A stretch of DNA of 64,000 nt from Heyndrickxia ginsengihumi (GCF_011008565.1 NZ_JAAIWK010000017.1:1-64000), one strand, 5' to 3'. Counted from the first letter of the stretch, positions 25,773 to 37,000 are shown. Notes: generated by a model from the sequence alone, not told the origin. Translations and numbers: made by a program.

Positions 25773-25822
25773 GTAGTGAATGGTGTAGATCATAATATCT
25801 GTTAAACCTAAAGATATTCAGC

Positions 25823-26185
25823 CTATGCGGATTGATCTTCCTCTTTCACTTCGCTTACGACTTCCTTTCCAGTTTCTTTTATTGTAGATAGCAAATTTTT
25901 AATGTCTGCCTCGGTAACGTTTCCGCCTTTGGATTTAACAAATTCTGTGATCGTTTCAGCAGCCTTGTCCTCTGTTTCCTGTGAAACCAATACTTCTTTT
26001 AAATCTGTTGCCACTTTCTTTGTGAGTTCTGCAGCAGTTGATTTACTAGTTAAAAACGCTTCTACCTTTTTCACCTTAGCAATATCTACATGGTGTTTTA
26101 AATAAGCGATACCTAGAGAACCACCGCCAATCACCACAAGTTTAATCACGTCTGTTAATCCACCGGAAATAATTGTTTGTAACAT
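25823..26185 (-). CDS. Holin, LL-H family
   Basis: About 120 residues from ATG 26185 (AAAGGAGAA 6 bases upstream; the frame is open further into the lysin gene but unused). One N-terminal membrane segment (DVIKLVVIGGGSLGIAYL) is followed by a long charged helical region (VEAFLTSKSTAAELTKKVATDL) and an acidic tail, as in phage LL-H-type holins. Last gene of the late operon, directly after the endolysin. It would form the membrane lesion or regulate lysis timing together with the second holin at 27241. Confidence 0.7.
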   Translation of the reverse strand: MLQTIISGGLTDVIKLVVIGGGSLGIAYLKHHVDIAKVKKVEAFLTSKSTAAELTKKVATDLKEVLVSQETEDKAAETITEFVKSKGGNVTEADIKNLLSTIKETGKEVVSEVKEEDQSA

Positions 26186-26214
26186 ATAAAATTCTCCTTT
26201 TTTATTTAGATTTT

Positions 26215-27210
26215 TTAAAACATTACATTCCATGTATCTGGTCCAACAATTCCATCTACTGCTAATCCATGTCTTTTTTGATATGCTTTCACTGCTGCTT
26301 CTGTTTTAGCACCGTATAGTCCATCTGCAGTTACTCCTACCGCATTCTGAATTCGGATTACATCTTTTCCGGTGCTTCCGTTTTTAATTAAATGCCCTGG
26401 ATAAGGAACGATTGCTTTTCCATTTGTTTTTGCTTTAGTTGTTGGTTTCTTTAGTTTTAATTTTTGCCCAGGATAAATTGTGTCAGATTTTAAGCCGTTC
26501 CATGTTTTAAGATCGTGATAGTCCAAACCATATTTAGCACCAATTTCACTTAATGTATCTCCCTTTTTAACAGTATAAGAATCTGGTACAGACACTTTTT
26601 TGACTACTGTTTTTGTCGATGATGCTTTAACCGTTGCGACTTTACCCCAATGCCCTGGATCTTTCTTTATATCATTGCGATCAAGTGAAATCCCTGATAC
26701 GGAGACTCCATTTTCATATTGGTGCATGTGAATAAAGTCAGCTACTTTTCCCCCCGACCAAGCATAAGTTTGCCAATGATAATCAACCATGTCTTTCATT
26801 GCATTAATGACGCTATACGATCCATATAAACCAATTTTATAATCCTTGATTGTTTCTTTTACGCCTGCTAAATAATCCTTAATTGCGCCCATATGTGAGG
26901 ATTGAGCGTTATAATCAACCGTAAAATAAATAGCCGTACCTGTAGGTTGACCAACTGCTTTTGCATATTGTTCAGCTTCTTTTGCATCTGCAATACCTTG
27001 TGATTTTGTAAAATAGCCTACATATGTTGAATTTTTCTCAAAAATACTAATAAGATTTAATCCTGCGTCATGGATGGCTTTTGCTTCAGCTGCATCAAAT
27101 GTTTTCCAGCTGTTACCAAGATAACGTGCTACATAATCAAATCCCGCAGCCTTCAATAGTTTGGCTGTCACTGTTGTTAATTTTGTTGCACAATCAAATC
27201 CTTTTGACAT
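26215..27210 (-). CDS. Endolysin: DUF1906 glycosidase-like + LysM + PG-binding
   Basis: A 331-residue modular lysin. Residues 1-195 are a DUF1906 (Rv2525c-like, TIM-barrel glycoside-hydrolase-like) domain starting GFDCATKLT, with YVARYLGNSWK, IYFTVDYN and the acidic pair expected for a hydrolase. Residues about 210-255 are a LysM repeat (SYTVKKGDTLSEIGAKYGL). Residues about 275-331 are a PG_binding_1 domain (GSTGKDVIRIQNAVGVTADG). It cuts the cell wall at lysis. It sits between two holin genes. Confidence 0.92.
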   Translation of the reverse strand: MSKGFDCATKLTTVTAKLLKAAGFDYVARYLGNSWKTFDAAEAKAIHDAGLNLISIFEKNSTYVGYFTKSQGIADAKEAEQYAKAVGQPTGTAIYFTVDYNAQSSHMGAIKDYLAGVKETIKDYKIGLYGSYSVINAMKDMVDYHWQTYAWSGGKVADFIHMHQYENGVSVSGISLDRNDIKKDPGHWGKVATVKASSTKTVVKKVSVPDSYTVKKGDTLSEIGAKYGLDYHDLKTWNGLKSDTIYPGQKLKLKKPTTKAKTNGKAIVPYPGHLIKNGSTGKDVIRIQNAVGVTADGLYGAKTEAAVKAYQKRHGLAVDGIVGPDTWNVMF

Positions 27211-27240
27211 CTTGATTTCAACTCCTCATCATTGTTGTAA

Positions 27241-27636
27241 TTATTTGTTTTCCTTTGATTTTCCTTTTAACACTTCAATAGCCCTTGTTAGTTGCTCTGG
27301 TACAGGTAAGCCAATCCTACCTGCGTTCTCAGTAATACTCAATAATTCATTTGCAAGATAAAAAAAGATGGTAGCATCACGGAACATATGATTGTTACCG
27401 AATACTCCATCTATAAAATGACCAATTGCCACTAATAAAAAGATCATTATCTTTTTAGGGATAGATTTAAAACCTACTTTACTACTTAATTTTCCCTCCA
27501 CATATGACGCCATCATTCCACTTATATAGTCAAATATGACAAATATTAATAAAACTGGCAACAACGGCGACCAACCCCAAAGATACCCTATTACCGCACC
27601 AAATACGGTTACTATGAATTTAAATGCTTTGTCCAC
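27241..27636 (-). CDS. Phage holin (phi29/TcdE-like holin_4 family)
   Basis: 131 residues with three hydrophobic segments (about 5-20, 24-42, 63-80) and the family block LLIFVIFDYISGMMASYVEGKLSSKVGFKSIPKKI, followed by an NELLSITENAGRIGLPVP segment and a Lys-rich tail. Forms the pore that releases the endolysin. Preceded by a weak GCCT/AGGC hairpin with T run (about 27650-27675). Confidence 0.9.
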   Translation of the reverse strand: MDKAFKFIVTVFGAVIGYLWGWSPLLPVLLIFVIFDYISGMMASYVEGKLSSKVGFKSIPKKIMIFLLVAIGHFIDGVFGNNHMFRDATIFFYLANELLSITENAGRIGLPVPEQLTRAIEVLKGKSKENK

Positions 27637-27665
27637 ACTATTCCCTCCAATAAAAAAAGCCTTTA

Positions 27666-27902
27666 TTAGGAGGCCTGTGTTGTTGTTTGCATATTTAATG
27701 ATTCTTGTACTTTTTGAATAATTAATGCTGTGAGTTGTTCTGGATTTCCAGATGCAGCTGTATATTCATCTTTAGTAACAGTAACATATCCTGATAAACT
27801 GAAAGTCGCACCTGAACTATTAAAATTAAGGTTAACGCCTGTATAATCGTTGTTATATCCATTTGAGTAATTGAAATTTATGCCTGTTAATGTAATTTTC
27901 AT
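27666..27902 (-). CDS. Small phage protein downstream of tail fibre (78 aa)
   Basis: Beta-rich, Asn/Tyr/Ser-rich N-terminal two-thirds (GINFNYSNGYNNDYTGVNLNF) and a helical tail (QLTALIIQKVQESLNMQ). Its start overlaps the stop of the DUF1617 gene by 4 bases, so it is translationally coupled. Position between tail fibre and holin is typical of small XkdX-region proteins, but I do not recognise the family. Confidence 0.7.
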   Translation of the reverse strand: MKITLTGINFNYSNGYNNDYTGVNLNFNSSGATFSLSGYVTVTKDEYTAASGNPEQLTALIIQKVQESLNMQTTTQAS

Positions 27903-28324
27903 TCTTCTTCCCCTTCTTCGTCAATTTTAAATTGGTCACAAAGATAATCATAAATTTCGGACTCTTGACCTTCGTATTCAACATCTTCAAACTTCTTCAA
28001 CGTGTGTTTGATTGTACGAATCATTTCACGGTGATCACCACCTTCGATGACCACTTTTTCAGCGTATAATTCTTTAAGATCATTATTAAAAGCAACCATG
28101 TCTATAACGTCATATTTGCCGTTAATGATGATTGCTTCGCCATTTTCATCTTTATTAGAATGTTCTTTAAGTAACTCGATACGATCTTCTTCAACAATTT
28201 TGGCTCTTTCTTTTAATAAATCTATCAATCTTCTGCGATAGCGTGATTGTTTACGTGCAAGTTTTAACCCATACATAAAATCTATCACTTGTACCAATTT
28301 TCCATTTTCAATTTCTACTTTCAT
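27899..28324 (-). CDS. DUF1617-family phage protein
   Basis: 141 residues: MKVEIENGKLVQVIDFMYGLKLARKQSRYRRRLIDLLKERAK matches the DUF1617 opening, followed by a charged helical region and an acidic tail. Common in Firmicute siphophages just before the lysis genes; function unknown. It is the first gene after the second late promoter (28345-28425). Confidence 0.8.
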   Translation of the reverse strand: MKVEIENGKLVQVIDFMYGLKLARKQSRYRRRLIDLLKERAKIVEEDRIELLKEHSNKDENGEAIIINGKYDVIDMVAFNNDLKELYAEKVVIEGGDHREMIRTIKHTLKKFEDVEYEGQESEIYDYLCDQFKIDEEGEEE

Positions 28325-28344
28325 TTGAGAACCTCCGTCCTTCC

Positions 28345-28428
28345 TACACTCATATTTATCACATACTATAAATTTAACATGTTAAACAATAAAGACTCTG
28401 CCAAAATACGGTCAATTTACGGTCAAAA
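28345..28428 (-). promoter_or_regulatory. Late promoter A with two TGACCGT boxes
   Basis: On the minus strand: TGACCGTA, 4-base gap, TGACCGTA, then TTTGGCAGAGTC, an AT-rich spacer with TTTAAC, and TATAGTATG ahead of the DUF1617/lysis genes. The same arrangement occurs at 46410-46490 before the terminase operon, so both are probably driven by one phage activator (ArpU-type candidate at 47603). Confidence 0.7.
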
Positions 28429-28436
28429 CTATAATG

Positions 28437-31400
28437 CTATGCAACCTCCAATTTTGCTAATCTGCTTTCAAGCTCAGCAATTTTTAATATTAGATTTTGA
28501 TTTTGCTCGAGTAAAATGGATATTTGGTCATTATGATCCTTTGCAATTGGGATTAACAATGTCCAAAGCCTATCGTACATAACACTCTCAATCGTTCTTG
28601 TCCCATTTTCATCTGGATCAGAGTAAATAACATATTGGTTTAATCCTGCATCCTCTACATCCTCAGCCACAACTCCAGGAACTCTTTCAATATATGGAAT
28701 ATCCTCTGCATCCCAATCAATTTGCTCTCCGTGGGCTTGTCTGGTTAACAGATCGGAATAAGTTTCAATGGTCCTTTTATCGAACCATGTTTTCGGCACC
28801 ACGTTTAGAATTCTATAAGATATTTCATCCGGTACTTGTTGTTCATCAAGTTTATATTTTCGTGCTGAACTTGTTTTACCAATAACTCCTGCACTAGTAA
28901 TGTGAGCATTAGCGCTGGAAGTATAAGTTCTACTAGAAAAACTTGGTGAGTAGATACGTGCCCCAGAGCTATCACTTCCAACACTTAAACTGGCTCCACT
29001 TCCACTGAGTTCAACACCCGTTGTTCCAGAAACATACATGGTTGTGCTGAAATTCGTAATTGTATTTGCCCCATTGAGTCTAATATTTCCCACTTGCATT
29101 GCTTTAGAAACTGTTAATGCACTATTAAAAGAATCCCATGTAAAATTGACTTTACCTAATAGGTTGATAGTATTCCCACCTATATAAATTGTCCCAAACG
29201 CAGATGAATCAAGGTATAAATCCCCACTTAATGATTCAACATATAGATCAACGTTTGACGAGATATCAGCTTTACTGGTAGTTACTTCAATGTCTAAGTA
29301 TTTTCCAGTCAAATATTGTCCAGCTGTAGTCAATGCATTCAAAGTGATACTAGCTGGTGAAATGTCAGTTGTTAAGGTTTCTTTACCTCGGTTGTTACTG
29401 ACTGAATTGTAAATGCTTGATTGATCAACGGATATGCTACTTGGATAGCTTTTTAATTGAATTGAATCAGCTCCATATTCAACTGTATTTCCATAAGAAG
29501 AAGCCGCATACATACCTCCAGAGAACATTTCGGTTCCTAATGTATTGCCCCCACTTGTATAAATCGTTTGCACTTTACCTGTGAAGGATCCAGTCCCACC
29601 ATTTATTGTAATTGCATTTAATGTGCCCGATTTGATATTTGAAGCGTTAAGATTGACAACACTGACTTTGGATGCATCTAAGGTTCCTGCTGTGATTTTT
29701 CCTGCATCGATGCTCTGGATCATAGCCGAAGTAATGACCGCGTTATCGATTGTGGTTTGACCTGTGATGTGTACTTTGTTTCCGGCAATGAGAATAGATT
29801 CAGTGGATACATTGATTTGATTGATAACGTCATTCTTTTGTACACGTAAATTGATGTCATCTGACAATTGGCTGATTTGCGATTGTGTCGCTAAATCTTC
29901 CGGCGCTGGAGACCAACCTACATACCTGTTTCCAATAGTCACCATGAAATTCTTGACTGTAACTGTACCGCTCTTGATGTAATCAGCACGTAACTGTACA
30001 TAAGCCTGTTTATATCCTGCTACATAGTTAGCAGGCAATGGCACTGAAATTTTGTATGCCCCATCAGTAAGAGGAATGTTACTAACTGCATCCCAATGAC
30101 TAGTGTTATTATTATCATAGGTATAGAATTGTAATCGCATACCGGGAGTACCAGTAGTAGAGTCACCGACAATTCCCGAAACAGTAACATCACAAGATAT
30201 ATAGACATGTCCGTTCAATTCATTCTGATTAATGTTATACACAATTGCGGTTTGGTTATTGATATTACTAAAACTAGACATAGTGAATGGGTTGCCTGTT
30301 TGTAACGCTAAATTTCTTACACCAACTTGTAAGTTATCCAGGTTTGTTTGCACAGAAGTTATCTTACTAGTTAAGCTATTTGCTGTTTGTGTCAAGCTTG
30401 ACTGTGTTGCGTATGTGCTGGCAGCATCTTGCACTGATAATTTGCTTTGTAATGCCTGCGCTGTTTGCGTGACAAAACTATTGTAAGTGTCCTCATCTAC
30501 TTTTGTAGATACCGTTTCTTGTAATCCGTCTACTGTTTGAGTAAGCGTACTGATATTTCCTTCGGCGTCCGTTATCCTTGTGGCAAAACTACTGGATGTT
30601 TGTTGCAATGCACTTATGTTACCTTCTGCATTTCCAATTCGTGACACTGTACTATCCAGCGTTTGCGATAGCGTGTTAAATTGGATGACTGTCGCCATAT
30701 CCTCAGGTGCTGGCGTCCAATCTGTTGCTTTTGCTCCTTTTTCTAATTTGTACCTAGATACAAATAAATTTGTAGGGAACGTACCAGAGACAATTCTTGG
30801 TGTTGTTGCAGCTTTTACCGCTGTTGACGGAGCTATAAAAGTGTATTCAACTTTAGTCCATGTATTGGCAATTAGATTCACTGAGCTACCAGATAACGGA
30901 TTGGTCTCTACGTTATTTGCGTCTAGAAATTTCGGCAAATGCAAAACAGTACAATTCTTATCTGCTTTTACCCAAAAAGACATTGTATATTGCTTCGAAC
31001 CCTCTACATTCCCAAAAGGTGTATATATCCCCCCGTTGCTTGCTGGTACTGTGACCGAAACTGATTTATGTCCTTGATAACCATCTGAAACTACTAGATT
31101 AGTAGAACCATTGAAAACAAGCCATCCATCTGTCCCTAAATCTCCTGTTGAATTAGGCGCTAAATTTGCGCCACCGATTTGCAAGTTATCGAGATTTGTT
31201 TGTACAGCTGAAATATTGCTCGTCAGGCTGTTTGCCGTCGCTGTTAGTGCCGTCTGCGTCGCATATTTGGCATCTGCATCCGTTTTTGTAATACGTGCAG
31301 CAATCTGGTTTGCCTGTGTTGTCAGCGTTGCTTCCGCCGTACTTACCCTACCAGTTAGCGCGTCAACCGTGGACTGACTGGCTTTTAATGCAATTGCATC

Positions 31401-33353
31401 AGCATTTTGACTAATCAACGTACTATGGTTGTCTACGATATTTTTTAACGTGTCCACAACGTTTTTATCTGCCTTTAACGCAATATCATTTGCGTTTTGC
31501 GTAATAGCTGTCTCAGCCTCATCCACACGTCCGGACAGTGTATTTACCGTCGTAACGCTTGCTTTTTGACTCAATGTATTATTTATGTTTGTAATATCTG
31601 TTGTATAAGTTGTCGAGCTTACAGCGCCTATCTGATTTGCCTGTGTCGGAGACAAATCAACCCATGTGCTACCATTCCACCTCCGCATAATTTGTGGCGT
31701 TTTGGATGTATCTATCCACAGCTGATCTGTTGCTGGATTAGATGGTGCAGTATTGGATTTTATAATAGACTTTTCGCGCGTATTGGCATTGTCATTGGCG
31801 GCGTTTGCCTTATTAATTGCATCCTGCGCATTAGACATCGCTGTCTGTGCGTTTGCTTTGGCTGTACCTGCCTGTGTAGCCGCATCGGATGCTACTTGTT
31901 TAGCTGTGTTTGCTGTGTCAGTCGCATTATTTGCCGCCGTAAGGGCAGCCTGTGCTTTATCAAACCCATCTTGTGCCTTATCAATAGCATTTTGTGCATT
32001 CTGCGTCGCCTGATTTGCTGTGCTAACAGCATTATTGGCTTGTGAAAGAGCATTGGCAACATCCTGCTGAACTAATGACACATCCATGTCCATAACTAAC
32101 TGCCATTGCACTCCATCAAAGCGATACGTGCGAGTATATTCACCATCTACAACCTTAAACCAAAGATCACCCTTTTGAGCGTCTATTGGTTCATCAGGAC
32201 CATAATAAATGGTATTCTTCCCGTTTGCTGCTTGAATCGCAGTGTTTGCAGCAGAAACGGCTTGATCAATCGTATTTTGTACACCATCAGTAACATTATT
32301 TACAGTATTAGATAGACTTGTTTGTAGGCTTCCTGCGGTTACCTTTGCATTTTTCTCCGAAATCACATCGTATTCAATTTTCACAACTTTGGTTGTTGCA
32401 TCCACATTCATTTTTTTGTGATGGACTGTAATGGTGTCACCCATTCCAACAAGTTCTAAAGCTGCAACATTTTTGTATTCTTCTGTTTTCCAAAGAGATT
32501 CGAATGTAACCTCCATCGTAACAGTGGGCTGATCATGCCCCCCACTATTAAAATAAGTGGAGGACTTTGCATATAGGCTATCCTGATCGATTACATCTTC
32601 ATCTTGACTGTAGTCAACTGGTAAAATACGAATAAAGTTATAAGCATTGATATTCGGACTATCAATGTATTTACCTGGTATTGTCAGCACCGTACCATCT
32701 TCTAATGCCTTGAACGGAAAAATTCGAGTGACAACATTAGAAATATCAAACTTAGCTTCTAATCCTGTTAGGTTTTTTTCATAGGATACAAGCACACCAT
32801 CGTCTGATCCACGCTTTGCATGGAGAATCAAACGAAAATTATCCCGTTCTATTTCTCCGCCCCAGTTGTCGATAATCGATCCGTCGATTCCACCAATCAT
32901 CTGTAAAGGATTAGTACGATAAAGCTTTGTGCTAGATTTTGTAACTGTATTATCACTTGAAATGGTGAATCGTGTTGGATAAGCTAAATTATTCTGGATT
33001 GTTTCCATTGCTTCAGCTGCAGTCGCCTCATCCAACTCCAAACTTTCAACAAAGTTTCCAGCTAAATCATAGGTAATATGCTGAGCATCGATCACAAGAT
33101 TGTCATTTTCTAAGCTTTTATTAATTGCGTAAATCCTGAATAATTGTAGATCTTGTTTATCGTTAGCTTTTGCCTTAATGATCATTTCATAGTCAATTAC
33201 ATCAGCAAAAAGTCCATCTGAATCATATTCGATATGCAACTCAAATTGTCCATTTGCTTCTTCTGTTGCTGTTGCGGAAATGGAATCTCGTAATATGCCT
33301 AACCCGTTATGCGTGAAGTCTGTCTCATCTGCGCTATAAAGTATAGGATACAC
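28437..33353 (-). CDS. Tail spike/fibre with endopeptidase head and S74 chaperone tail
   Basis: 1638 residues. The N-terminal ~350 residues match the prophage tail endopeptidase/Tal baseplate hub (YSADETDFTHNGLGILRDS). Long Ala/Thr/Asn coiled repeats (about 350-650) follow. Then come two copies of a unit made of a coiled segment (LTSNISAVQTNLDNLQ) and a CenC-like carbohydrate-binding module (about 735-880 and 1000-1145), each ending SPAPEDLA or TPAPEDMA, then a beta-rich shaft. The last ~145 residues are a peptidase S74 self-cleaving chaperone, with the probable cleavage Ser in TSSARKYKLD. Recognises and opens the host wall. Confidence 0.88.
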   Translation of the reverse strand: MYPILYSADETDFTHNGLGILRDSISATATEEANGQFELHIEYDSDGLFADVIDYEMIIKAKANDKQDLQLFRIYAINKSLENDNLVIDAQHITYDLAGNFVESLELDEATAAEAMETIQNNLAYPTRFTISSDNTVTKSSTKLYRTNPLQMIGGIDGSIIDNWGGEIERDNFRLILHAKRGSDDGVLVSYEKNLTGLEAKFDISNVVTRIFPFKALEDGTVLTIPGKYIDSPNINAYNFIRILPVDYSQDEDVIDQDSLYAKSSTYFNSGGHDQPTVTMEVTFESLWKTEEYKNVAALELVGMGDTITVHHKKMNVDATTKVVKIEYDVISEKNAKVTAGSLQTSLSNTVNNVTDGVQNTIDQAVSAANTAIQAANGKNTIYYGPDEPIDAQKGDLWFKVVDGEYTRTYRFDGVQWQLVMDMDVSLVQQDVANALSQANNAVSTANQATQNAQNAIDKAQDGFDKAQAALTAANNATDTANTAKQVASDAATQAGTAKANAQTAMSNAQDAINKANAANDNANTREKSIIKSNTAPSNPATDQLWIDTSKTPQIMRRWNGSTWVDLSPTQANQIGAVSSTTYTTDITNINNTLSQKASVTTVNTLSGRVDEAETAITQNANDIALKADKNVVDTLKNIVDNHSTLISQNADAIALKASQSTVDALTGRVSTAEATLTTQANQIAARITKTDADAKYATQTALTATANSLTSNISAVQTNLDNLQIGGANLAPNSTGDLGTDGWLVFNGSTNLVVSDGYQGHKSVSVTVPASNGGIYTPFGNVEGSKQYTMSFWVKADKNCTVLHLPKFLDANNVETNPLSGSSVNLIANTWTKVEYTFIAPSTAVKAATTPRIVSGTFPTNLFVSRYKLEKGAKATDWTPAPEDMATVIQFNTLSQTLDSTVSRIGNAEGNISALQQTSSSFATRITDAEGNISTLTQTVDGLQETVSTKVDEDTYNSFVTQTAQALQSKLSVQDAASTYATQSSLTQTANSLTSKITSVQTNLDNLQVGVRNLALQTGNPFTMSSFSNINNQTAIVYNINQNELNGHVYISCDVTVSGIVGDSTTGTPGMRLQFYTYDNNNTSHWDAVSNIPLTDGAYKISVPLPANYVAGYKQAYVQLRADYIKSGTVTVKNFMVTIGNRYVGWSPAPEDLATQSQISQLSDDINLRVQKNDVINQINVSTESILIAGNKVHITGQTTIDNAVITSAMIQSIDAGKITAGTLDASKVSVVNLNASNIKSGTLNAITINGGTGSFTGKVQTIYTSGGNTLGTEMFSGGMYAASSYGNTVEYGADSIQLKSYPSSISVDQSSIYNSVSNNRGKETLTTDISPASITLNALTTAGQYLTGKYLDIEVTTSKADISSNVDLYVESLSGDLYLDSSAFGTIYIGGNTINLLGKVNFTWDSFNSALTVSKAMQVGNIRLNGANTITNFSTTMYVSGTTGVELSGSGASLSVGSDSSGARIYSPSFSSRTYTSSANAHITSAGVIGKTSSARKYKLDEQQVPDEISYRILNVVPKTWFDKRTIETYSDLLTRQAHGEQIDWDAEDIPYIERVPGVVAEDVEDAGLNQYVIYSDPDENGTRTIESVMYDRLWTLLIPIAKDHNDQISILLEQNQNLILKIAELESRLAKLEVA

Positions 33354-34052
33354 TCAAATCCACCTCCATCTTGGATTAATCTCTAATTTGCTAATATCTC
33401 CGTCAAATTTGACAATACTTTGACCATTCGGTATCAATAAAAAATCACCAACCATATGATTATTTAGATTGGTGATTAAATCATTTTCAGCTTTATAGGC
33501 ATTCATCATTTCGCTATCTAACTCTATAAATCCGTTGATATCCTTTATCGTAATAACCTGGTCACCTAAATAAATGTTTCCGGTCCCAGCTACATAACAT
33601 TTAATATACGGTTCTGCTTCATATCCTAGATTATTTAAGGTTGTTTGTTGCGTGACTTCGATCGTATCCGTTTCTTCATAAGCAAATGGATCTAACGTGA
33701 ATGTAACAGTAAACTGTCCATATTCCAGAATGTCATTAGTTGCATCATCAATTACAACGGATTTAATCTTATAATAGATACCTGGATCATCCTCAAATGA
33801 TAACTTTTTAGCATTGAATATCACTTGTTTCGCTTGTCTAAATGCCTGTTTAAATGAGGCACTTTCTAGAAAATCGAATGTTATTTTATATTCAATGTCT
33901 TTAAAAGCATATTTTTTTGTTAAAGAACCATTTCTTCCTCTTACCTCGATATGTTCAATATCCTGTTCTGGGGTAGGAATCTCAGGACGCTCTGAAACAC
34001 TTAGATTGATTTCTTTTATATTTGTATTGTCTAAGTTTATCAACTCAACCAC
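33354..34052 (-). CDS. Distal tail protein (Dit)
   Basis: 232 residues, siphovirus tail component family. It starts MVELINLDNTNIKEINLSVSERPEIPTPEQDIEHIEVRGRNGSLT, typical of Dit, with a GQFTVTFTLDPFAYEE block and a C-terminal galectin-like half containing PNGQSIVKFDGDISKLEINPRWR. Forms the hexameric hub joining tail tube and spike. Its start overlaps the tape-measure stop by 8 bases; adjacent to the spike gene by one base. Confidence 0.9.
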   Translation of the reverse strand: MVELINLDNTNIKEINLSVSERPEIPTPEQDIEHIEVRGRNGSLTKKYAFKDIEYKITFDFLESASFKQAFRQAKQVIFNAKKLSFEDDPGIYYKIKSVVIDDATNDILEYGQFTVTFTLDPFAYEETDTIEVTQQTTLNNLGYEAEPYIKCYVAGTGNIYLGDQVITIKDINGFIELDSEMMNAYKAENDLITNLNNHMVGDFLLIPNGQSIVKFDGDISKLEINPRWRWI

Positions 34053-37000
34053 CCCATGCTGCTTTTGCTCTTTGTCCTGTATTTCCTATTATTACATCTA
34101 CTTTTTCCGCTATTTTATCAATGTCTTTATCATCTCTCACTGTGTTATACATAATGATCTGATTGTTATTAGTAACACTGTGCCCTAATTTATTTTCTGC
34201 CATTTGCGGCAATGTTGAAAGCATTCGATTTGCAACTGCATCTGCAAATGGATCCATACGCTTTCCGGTGAGCGGTAACGCTGCCTCCGGTCCCGCTTCA
34301 CCGATCCCGATAATACTTGCTTGATCAAAAAAACCACCATTTTTATACCAATCTACAGAAAGATGAGGCACAGATGGCGGTTTTAAACTAAAGTGACCTG
34401 TTAAGTGAAAGTGTGGAAGTGGTGGCATACTAATTTTAGGTAGATGAAGATGCAACCCACTAAAAAAGCCCTTAATTTTACTAATAATTCCACTAATGGT
34501 ATTCTTAGCCGCGTTGACTGGCGAAACCATCGCGCTTTTGATCCTGCCCCATACGCTTGATGTAGTAGACCTTATACTGTTCCAAACACTTGACACTTTA
34601 GATTTCACCCAATTTATTGGCGTAGAAACAGCTGTTTTAATGGAACTCCACACGCTACTAATAACACTTTTTATTTCATTCCAGACACTTGATGTCACGG
34701 ATTTAATTCCGCTCCAAACACTAGAAACCTTTGATTTCACAGAGTTTGTTGCGCTTTGCACAGCTGATTTTATACTATTCCAAACTTTTGAAATGACGGA
34801 CTTAATCGCGTTCCATACGGAAGAAGTTACCGATTTAATTCCGTTCCAAATTGATGAGACAACAGATTTAATTGTATTTGCCGTACTTTGTACAGCCGAT
34901 TTAATTCCATTCCATACTTTTGAAATAACCGATTTTATAGAATTCCATATACTAGAGCTTGTACTCTTAATGGCATTCCATATACTACTAAAAAAACTTT
35001 TAATCGGATTAAATATGGCTCTTGCCACCGATATAATTGCATTCCAAATCGTTGAGAAAAATGCCTTTAAACTATTCCAAACACTGCTGGCAACACTTTT
35101 TATCCCATTCCATAGAGTTGCAAAGAATGTCGCTATTGGCTGCCAAATTGGAGCCGTCATCGCCACAATCACATTCCATGCTGCTATTAAAAGGGAGGAA
35201 ATGACAGTCCATGCAGCACTTATCACTTCTTTCACCAATAAAAAAATGAACGTGAAAACGTCCACCAGTCCATGCCATATCGTTGAAGCAATACTAACAA
35301 TCCCTTGCCATATTCCAGTTATCCATGTCGTGAATCCAGTCCATGCTGTAGATGCAACAGACGATATAGAATTCCACAAATTGGAAAAGAAAGCTGAGAT
35401 ACTTCCCCAAATGTTTGATGCAACAGTTAATATTCCTTGCCACAAATTGGCTATCCAGCTTGAAAAACCACTCCATATACCTTTTAGCCAATCAATTATA
35501 GAACCCCAATTTTTTATAACGAGAATTACTGCCGTTATTACTGTAATAACGGCTGCTATTACAGCCAATACAGGACCACTTAATAAAGCTAAAAATCCCC
35601 CCATTATAGCCCCAAGAGTACTCAATATAGTACCGATTATCGGAAGTGCAATAGATATAGCTGCTATTAAAGGGGATAATGCAACAAAAACAGTCACCAG
35701 TGCTCCTAAAACCTCAATAACAACCCTTACCGGTGTGGGAAGATTAGAAAACCATTTAGCCATTGAGCCAATCATTTGCACTACAGGAGTAAGGGTATTT
35801 ACTAAGTCCTGACCTATGGGAGCAAGAGCATCCTTTAACTGCCTTAACGTTTGTTGCCATTTTTCTCCGGGCGAACGCTTAGCCATTTGATCAGCCTTAC
35901 CTGTCACATCATCAATAGCTTTTCCAGTCTTGGCAAAAGCATCAACTGCTTTATCTCCAAGATCCTCATATTGCGTGCCCATAGCCGCATTTCCCAATGC
36001 ATACTTCTTTGTCTTATCATCCGTATTGGATATATCTTTATTAATAGATTGAAAGACCTGTGCAGCTGTTGCCTTTCCATCTTGGAATTTTTTAAACAGC
36101 TCTTGAGTCGTTTTTGAATAGTTACCAATATTTTTCTCAATGGTTCCATCTCGTAAACGAATACCGAATTCTTTCACTGCGTCAGCTGCCTTGTCAGTAT
36201 TAAATGCACCTGATTTCATCCCTTTATCAATGATGTTCAGCATATCTTTTGCGCTGAAACCTGCCTGAGCAAATTGAGGACTATATTCATTTAAGGTATC
36301 TAAGAAATCATCAGACTTATTAAGACCATCCTGAAAACCCGCTGCGATTAAATCTAATGAGTCATCTGCCGAGACACCAAAATGATTCATCAACTGCGAA
36401 GCAGCTCGAACATTTTCATTTACATCAGTATCAGTATGTTTCCCAATTCCGATAATCTTGTTAGTGACTTTTTCTAAATCACTATTATTCAGGTCACCCA
36501 TGTTCATTTTGACGCTCTGAACAGCCTTAGAAGCAGATTCTACAGAATCAGTCACACCGTGTTCAAATACGTTTTTTGCAACTCCCTGAAGCTTTTCTGC
36601 TTCTTTAGAAGTTAAACCAAGATTATTTTGAATATCTTGCTGACTGTCTGCCATTTCCATTCCAGTCTCAATAGCAGATTTTCCAAGATCAATAACTTTA
36701 TCAGAGACCCCAGATAATACCTCTGCTGCACGGAGAAAATTGCCTGCTGTAACCTTTTTACTTAATTCTTCCATTCCTTCTGCTGCATTTGAACTATTTT
36801 CCTTAATTTGCTCTAATTCATGATCAAGATTTGCAACAGAAGCCTTGGCAGCGTTTAACTTTGCTGCCATCTGATTAGCTTCAGTGGAGTTTTTACCGTA
36901 TTCTTGTTCAGTTAATGATAATTGTTTTTCTAGATTAGCAATAACTTGCTTGGTCAAATCTACTTGTTGACGTAAATGAGATTCAGCTGCAGCCAATTTG

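Noticed and set aside
30580-32045. Several plus-strand frames opposite the tail spike, some Cys-rich
   Set aside because: Mirror frames of the Ala/Thr/Asn coiled repeats; composition follows the antisense codons.
34496-35812. Very long plus-strand frame (438 codons) opposite the tape-measure gene
   Set aside because: Shadow produced by the repetitive Trp/Ile/Ser codons of the real gene; no ribosome site.
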